Shown piece after piece: positions 16,055 to 19,706 of a stretch of DNA of 19,706 nucleotides (positions are counted from its first letter, which is position 1; every line of letters starts with the position of its first letter). A model generated the notes under the pieces. The model was not told the origin of the DNA and made no database searches. It saw only the letters and a program-made list of their open reading frames with translations. Made by a program: the position numbers and the translations under genes. Location: contig DAOUSV010000010.1 in NCBI GenBank assembly GCA_030627065.1, forward strand, positions 1 through 19,706, read 5' to 3'. The DNA comes from Piscirickettsiaceae bacterium (GTDB lineage Bacteria > Pseudomonadota > Gammaproteobacteria > Nitrosococcales > Methylophagaceae).

Positions 16055-17323
16055 TTAGGTTGTCACCTTAACATGTTGATTTATAAAAGTCATGGTAATT
16101 ATTGATAAAGAAGTAATGACAGGCAGAATGAGCAGAATATATTGACTATTAACAGAAAAAACAGCAGTTAGCATGGTGATAATAAGGAAGCTAAGCATGA
16201 CACAGTTCTGCACCCAATTATTACCAGCTAAAATAGTACCAAGCTGATGACTTGGAGCATGAGATTGGATGAGAGTATTAAGTGGCACAATAATGAGTCC
16301 TCCAAACAAACCAAAACTAATGATGGTTAAAGCAAAGCTTGTGCTTGTTGTGCAATGAGGTAAAAGGAATAGAGCGGTAATAACTCCTAAAGAACCTATT
16401 ATAAGAAGTTCATTAGATACTCTATTTGTTAGTTTACCTGCGATTAATGAACCAACAATAATACCTATACCAGAACAAGCGAGTAGACCTTGAATAATGA
16501 CGGTATTAGATTCATTGAGTACTGTTTTAGCAAAAGCTGGAAATGTAGCTAGTAAGGTTTGAGATATTCCCCAAAATAGAGACAAGCCTAAGATTGAAAG
16601 CCAAATAATCGGAGTTTTTGAAATAAGAGATATATTGTCTTTGATACGGTTTCTTTGGTGAAAACCTTGCCAGCTGAAAGGTAATCCTTCTCTTTTGATA
16701 AAGTTAGGTAATTTTAGTGTAAGCAACCACTCGATGACTGACAGTCCTACTAACAACCAACCAATAGGAGCAATAAGCTGAATAATATCTTGTTCAGAAC
16801 TATAATTCTGGTTCTGCAGTAAGTGTTCAAATAAGATTGAAAAGAGAAACATTCCGGACAAAATAGCCACAATAGTAACGGCTTGAATAAAGGCATTCCC
16901 TGATGCAATACGATAACCTCCTACTATTTCACGAATATAACCATATTTTGCGGGTGAATATAGGGCGCTTTGCAAGGCAAGTATAAATGTCATGCAAAAG
17001 GTAAATAAAAACCAGCCTTGATAATAACCGAGTGTGATGAATAAGGTAATAACGATAGCGGATAGGGCTGACCATCGCATAATCTTAGGTTTAGAAACGT
17101 GATCCGCTAAAAAGCCAGAAGTGGTGAAGAGGAGAATAAAAGGCAGAAGAATTAAGCCATTAATAATCGCGGTGAGAATGATTTGCTGTGACTCATCATA
17201 CATTTTGAAAATAGTATTTTGAATGATGATTTTATGACCTAAATCTACCATTGCATTGATAAAGGCCACTATTAGAAAAGAGATAAAGCCCCGTATTTTA
17301 TAAACAGGCTTGTTGGTATTCAT
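16055..17323 (-). CDS. lplT: LplT-type lysophospholipid transporter (MFS)
   Basis: A 422-residue inner-membrane transporter with about 12 hydrophobic segments. It carries the sequence features of LplT and of the transporter half of Aas fusions: NAMVDLGHKIIIQNTIFK at the start, ILLPFILLFTTSGFLADHVSKPKIMR after TM2, and LQSALYSPAKYGYIREIVGG. The family flips lysophospholipids across the inner membrane for re-acylation. The acyltransferase and acyl-ACP synthetase parts (Aas) are neither fused to it nor adjacent; the neighbours are trxB and a diguanylate cyclase. The start ATG 17323 has no recognisable Shine-Dalgarno site and lies only about ten bases after the U-tract of the trxB terminator, so its expression signals are unclear. 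Confidence 0.9.
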   Translation of the reverse strand: MNTNKPVYKIRGFISFLIVAFINAMVDLGHKIIIQNTIFKMYDESQQIILTAIINGLILLPFILLFTTSGFLADHVSKPKIMRWSALSAIVITLFITLGYYQGWFLFTFCMTFILALQSALYSPAKYGYIREIVGGYRIASGNAFIQAVTIVAILSGMFLFSILFEHLLQNQNYSSEQDIIQLIAPIGWLLVGLSVIEWLLTLKLPNFIKREGLPFSWQGFHQRNRIKDNISLISKTPIIWLSILGLSLFWGISQTLLATFPAFAKTVLNESNTVIIQGLLACSGIGIIVGSLIAGKLTNRVSNELLIIGSLGVITALFLLPHCTTSTSFALTIISFGLFGGLIIVPLNTLIQSHAPSHQLGTILAGNNWVQNCVMLSFLIITMLTAVFSVNSQYILLILPVITSLSIITMTFINQHVKVTT

Positions 17324-17333
17324 TTAATGTTAG

Positions 17334-17365
17334 AAAAATAAGGGGCTGAGTTTGAGTTCAGCCCC
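17334..17365 (-). terminator. Rho-independent terminator of trxB
   Basis: On the minus strand, eight bases after the trxB stop, an 8-bp GC-rich stem (GGGGCTGA at 17365-17358 pairing with TCAGCCCC at 17349-17342) with an eight-base loop is followed by TTATTTTT. This is a textbook intrinsic terminator. It ends trxB transcripts, but some readthrough into lplT may feed that gene. Confidence 0.85.
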
Positions 17366-17373
17366 GATTATAT

Positions 17374-18312
17374 TTACTTTTCACTTTCCAAAAAGCGTTC
17401 AGCATCTAATGCGGCCATACAACCTGCTCCGGCAGATGTAATAGCTTGACGATAAATCTGATCGGATACATCACCGGCAGAGAAGATACCCGGAATACTT
17501 GTTTGAGTACCTTTAGTTTGCGTGATATAGCCGTGATCCATATCGAGTTGACCTGCAAAAATATCGGTATTCGGTTTGTGACCAATCGCAATAAAGACAC
17601 CTTGAACATCGACATCTTGCGTGCTGTCATCTAGTGTACTTTTAACGCGCATTCCTGTTACGCCAGCATCGTCACCTAATACTTCATCAAGCTGGTGATT
17701 CCATAAAATATCAACATTCGCTTCTTCAGCTTTCTTAATAAGTTGAGCGCTTAATATCTTCTCAGAGCTAAATTTGTCACGACGATGAACAACCGTCACT
17801 TTGGATGCGATATTTGAAAGGTATAAGGCTTCTTCAACTGCGGTATTACCACCGCCGATAACGGCCACAGGTTGATTCTTATAAAAGAAACCATCACATG
17901 TAGCACATGCTGAAACGCCGCGACCTTTGAAGGCTTCTTCTGATTCCATACCTAGATATTTAGCCGATGCACCTGTGGCAATAATTAAGGCATCACAGGT
18001 ATACTCACCGGCATCACCAATTAGGCGAAATGGACGTTGGCTTAAATCGGTTGTGTGGATATGGTCAAAGATGATATCTGTACCAAAACGTTCAGCATGA
18101 CGTTGCATACGTTGCATTAACTCAGGGCCTTCAACACCTTGATCATCACCAGGCCAGTTATCAACATCGGTTGTGGTGGTCAGCTGTCCACCTTGTTCGA
18201 TACCTGTAATTAAGACCGGTTCTAATGCGGCACGAGCAGCATAAACGGCGGCAGTATAGCCCGCAGGACCAGAACCTAGAATAAGTAAGCGGCAATGTTT
18301 TGTTTCAGCCAT
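17374..18312 (-). CDS. trxB: Thioredoxin reductase TrxB
   Basis: FAD enzyme that passes electrons from NADPH to thioredoxin. The 312-residue protein has the FAD motif LGSGPAGYTAAVYAARA near its start, the redox-active pair C136 and C139 in CATCDG, the NADPH-binding GGGNTAVEEALYL, and the C-terminal GIFSAGDVSDQIYRQ for FAD. It is very close to E. coli TrxB across its N-terminus. ATG 18312 is the right start because GGAGA lies about nine bases upstream (18325-18321) and MAETKH aligns with the E. coli MGTTKH. A TTG five codons earlier overlaps this ribosome-binding site and is rejected. The gene is divergent from ftsK, as often seen in gammaproteobacteria, and ends at a strong terminator. Confidence 0.97.
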   Translation of the reverse strand: MAETKHCRLLILGSGPAGYTAAVYAARAALEPVLITGIEQGGQLTTTTDVDNWPGDDQGVEGPELMQRMQRHAERFGTDIIFDHIHTTDLSQRPFRLIGDAGEYTCDALIIATGASAKYLGMESEEAFKGRGVSACATCDGFFYKNQPVAVIGGGNTAVEEALYLSNIASKVTVVHRRDKFSSEKILSAQLIKKAEEANVDILWNHQLDEVLGDDAGVTGMRVKSTLDDSTQDVDVQGVFIAIGHKPNTDIFAGQLDMDHGYITQTKGTQTSIPGIFSAGDVSDQIYRQAITSAGAGCMAALDAERFLESEK

Positions 18313-18402
18313 GACGGTTGTCTCCAAAAGTGGTTAATTTATCAATTGCATCTAGGGTACTCACTACCGTGACTTTGGTAAAGTATCTTAGTCTAAAAGC
18401 TG

Positions 18403-18411
18403 TGTTAAAAT
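18403..18411 (+). promoter_or_regulatory. Candidate extended -10 promoter for ftsK
   Basis: The sequence TGTTAAAAT has the extended -10 form, TG one base before a five-of-six match to TATAAT. No convincing -35 is seen at 16-18 bases. The predicted start lies about 30 bases before the ftsK TTG. The remainder of the trxB-ftsK gap shows no clear promoter for trxB. Confidence 0.35.
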
Positions 18412-18448
18412 GATCTGCTAATTGATTGGTCTAACTGGAAATATCGCA

Positions 18449-19706
18449 TTGGCACAAGCAACACCGCTAGGTAATAAAAACAAAGATAACGAAGCCGTGG
18501 GCGCAGTAGGCTTCCGTTTGCGAGAAGCGGCATTGATATTATCACTTGCTTTAGCTATGTATTTATTACTGTCACTAATCTCATACAATCCAACAGATCC
18601 CGGCTGGTCGACGACAGGTCTTGATGATATTGTTAGTAATAGTGGTGGTATTGTTGGCGCTTGGCTTGCTGATGCCTTGTTATATGGCTTTGGCTTTCCC
18701 GCTTATTTATCCCCCTTAATGCTGGCCTTTAGTGGTTGGTTATTATTTAGTTGGGGCAAACGAGCTGACTCTGATAGTGCGCTTCATTTTTGGGTATTGA
18801 AAGCAACAGGTCTAATTATGGCGCTGTCTGCGGCAAGTGGCTTATCTACACTTAGCTTAATTGCTTATGCAGGAAACCTTCCTTTAGGGGCCGGTGGCGT
18901 TTTAGGCGAAGTAGTGGGTAATGGTTTTGTTGCTATCTTTGGTGCGGTTGGTTCTAGCTTATTATTATTCGCGGTTTTCTTGACTGGCATTACCTTATTT
19001 ACAGGATTATCATGGCTAATGGTTATTGATCGTTTAGGTAGTTTCGCTTTATTTATCGTAATGATTGTCTCTCGATGGATACGAGAGCTTAAAGAAAAAT
19101 TAGCTGCAAACCGTACCAAGCAACTACGTGAAGACACTTTCCGTGAGCAAAATGACAAACTTCAATTACGCAGTAAAGTACGCGTAGAGCCGACTATCCA
19201 AGTTACAGAAGTCAGCCAGCGGGAAGAAAAAGAACGGCAAGTACCTTTATTTGAAACGGCGGAAGAGGGTGTTATGCCTGCTTTAGCTTTGCTCGAGCAA
19301 GCAGAAGCAAGTAAAGGTGGCTATAGCGAAGAAGTCTTACAAGCTCTTTCTCGCCAGGTAGAATTAAAATTAAAAGATTTTGGTGTAGACGTGCAAGTGG
19401 TTGAAGTTCAACCAGGCCCTGTCGTAACGCGATTTGAACTGCAACCTGCGGCAGGAATCAAGGTTAGCCGAATTTCTGGTTTAGCAAAAGATCTAGCGCG
19501 TGCTTTATCTGTTAGCAGTGTTCGTGTGGTTGAGGTTATTCCGGGTAAGCCTGTTGTTGGTTTAGAGATCCCAAATGAAGTGCGTGACATGGTACGTTTA
19601 CGTGAAATATTAGGTTCATCAGAATACGAGAAGAGCAAGTCAGTGCTGATGATGGCATTGGGTAAAGATATTGCTGGTCGTCCAGTATCTGTAGATTTAG
19701 AAAAAA
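18449..19706 (+). CDS. ftsK: DNA translocase FtsK, N-terminal part (runs off window)
   Basis: Septal DNA pump that clears chromosome ends and activates dimer resolution at dif. About 419 codons are present. The N-terminal membrane domain has four hydrophobic segments (about residues 28-50, 72-98, 111-137 and 163-190) and the typical opening SLISYNPTDPGWS. A short charged linker of roughly 80 residues leads to the alpha part of the motor (EEVLQALSRQVELKLKDFGVDVQVVEVQPGPVVTRFELQPAAGIKV...). The window ends before the Walker A motif. I infer the TTG start at 18449 from GGAA at 18437-18440, eight bases upstream, and from the lack of any in-frame ATG before the first membrane segment. The short linker places it with the compact, roughly SpoIIIE-sized FtsK proteins rather than the long E. 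coli form. Confidence 0.93.
   Translation, partial: MAQATPLGNKNKDNEAVGAVGFRLREAALILSLALAMYLLLSLISYNPTDPGWSTTGLDDIVSNSGGIVGAWLADALLYGFGFPAYLSPLMLAFSGWLLFSWGKRADSDSALHFWVLKATGLIMALSAASGLSTLSLIAYAGNLPLGAGGVLGEVVGNGFVAIFGAVGSSLLLFAVFLTGITLFTGLSWLMVIDRLGSFALFIVMIVSRWIRELKEKLAANRTKQLREDTFREQNDKLQLRSKVRVEPTIQVTEVSQREEKERQVPLFETAEEGVMPALALLEQAEASKGGYSEEVLQALSRQVELKLKDFGVDVQVVEVQPGPVVTRFELQPAAGIKVSRISGLAKDLARALSVSSVRVVEVIPGKPVVGLEIPNEVRDMVRLREILGSSEYEKSKSVLMMALGKDIAGRPVSVDLEK

Noticed and set aside
18313..18327. Earlier TTG start for trxB
   Set aside because: The codon is part of the ribosome-binding sequence for ATG 18312, and family N-termini align with the later start.

Overview
The window is a stretch of a moderately AT-rich gammaproteobacterial chromosome. 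The evidence for Gammaproteobacteria is the cluster queG / nnr-tsaE-amiB-mutL with orn close by (an arrangement also known from Escherichia coli and Pseudomonas), an E. coli-type MutL C-terminus, a TrxB very close to the E. coli protein, and an LplT-family transporter. The low GC content and the dispersed hairpin repeats of the 'attcccgc...gcgggaat' type would suit a marine Thiotrichales-like lineage such as Methylophaga or Cycloclasticus. That placement is a guess; the sequence alone does not fix the genus.

Layout. Positions 1-192 hold a REP-like hairpin and a short degenerate tandem repeat. Positions 193-3279 (+) encode a CusA/CzcA-family RND efflux pump, whose periplasmic partner is not in the window. 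Positions 3280-3508 hold a pair of inverted REP hairpins (REPIN-like). Next comes a long minus-strand block, read right to left: nnr, tsaE, amiB, mutL, a membrane-anchored protein with a diverged LysM-like C-terminus, and a possible 24-residue membrane peptide. The miaA-hfq-hflX genes that usually follow mutL are missing from this place. queG is divergent from nnr and shares a near-symmetrical -10 element with it.

Positions 10904-13615 (-) are an apparent operon: orn (oligoribonuclease), a small coiled-coil/tail-anchored protein, and a 7TM-DISM diguanylate cyclase. Orn is the enzyme that clears pGpG, the breakdown product of cyclic di-GMP, so this operon places synthesis and final degradation of the messenger together. 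An M48/Ste24-type membrane protease (+) follows, then a second, soluble diguanylate cyclase (-), a stand-alone LplT-type lysophospholipid transporter (-), trxB (-) with a clear terminator, and the 5' part of ftsK (+), which starts with TTG and runs off the window end.

Most genes are housekeeping: DNA repair, tRNA modification (t6A, queuosine), nicotinamide nucleotide repair, cell-wall cleavage at division, redox and chromosome segregation. The less ordinary parts are the repeat-flanked pump, the unknown genes after mutL, the orn-cyclase operon with its unknown small membrane protein, and the transcription and translation signals at queG/nnr and lplT. I found no phage, IS element, CRISPR array, tRNA or rRNA.
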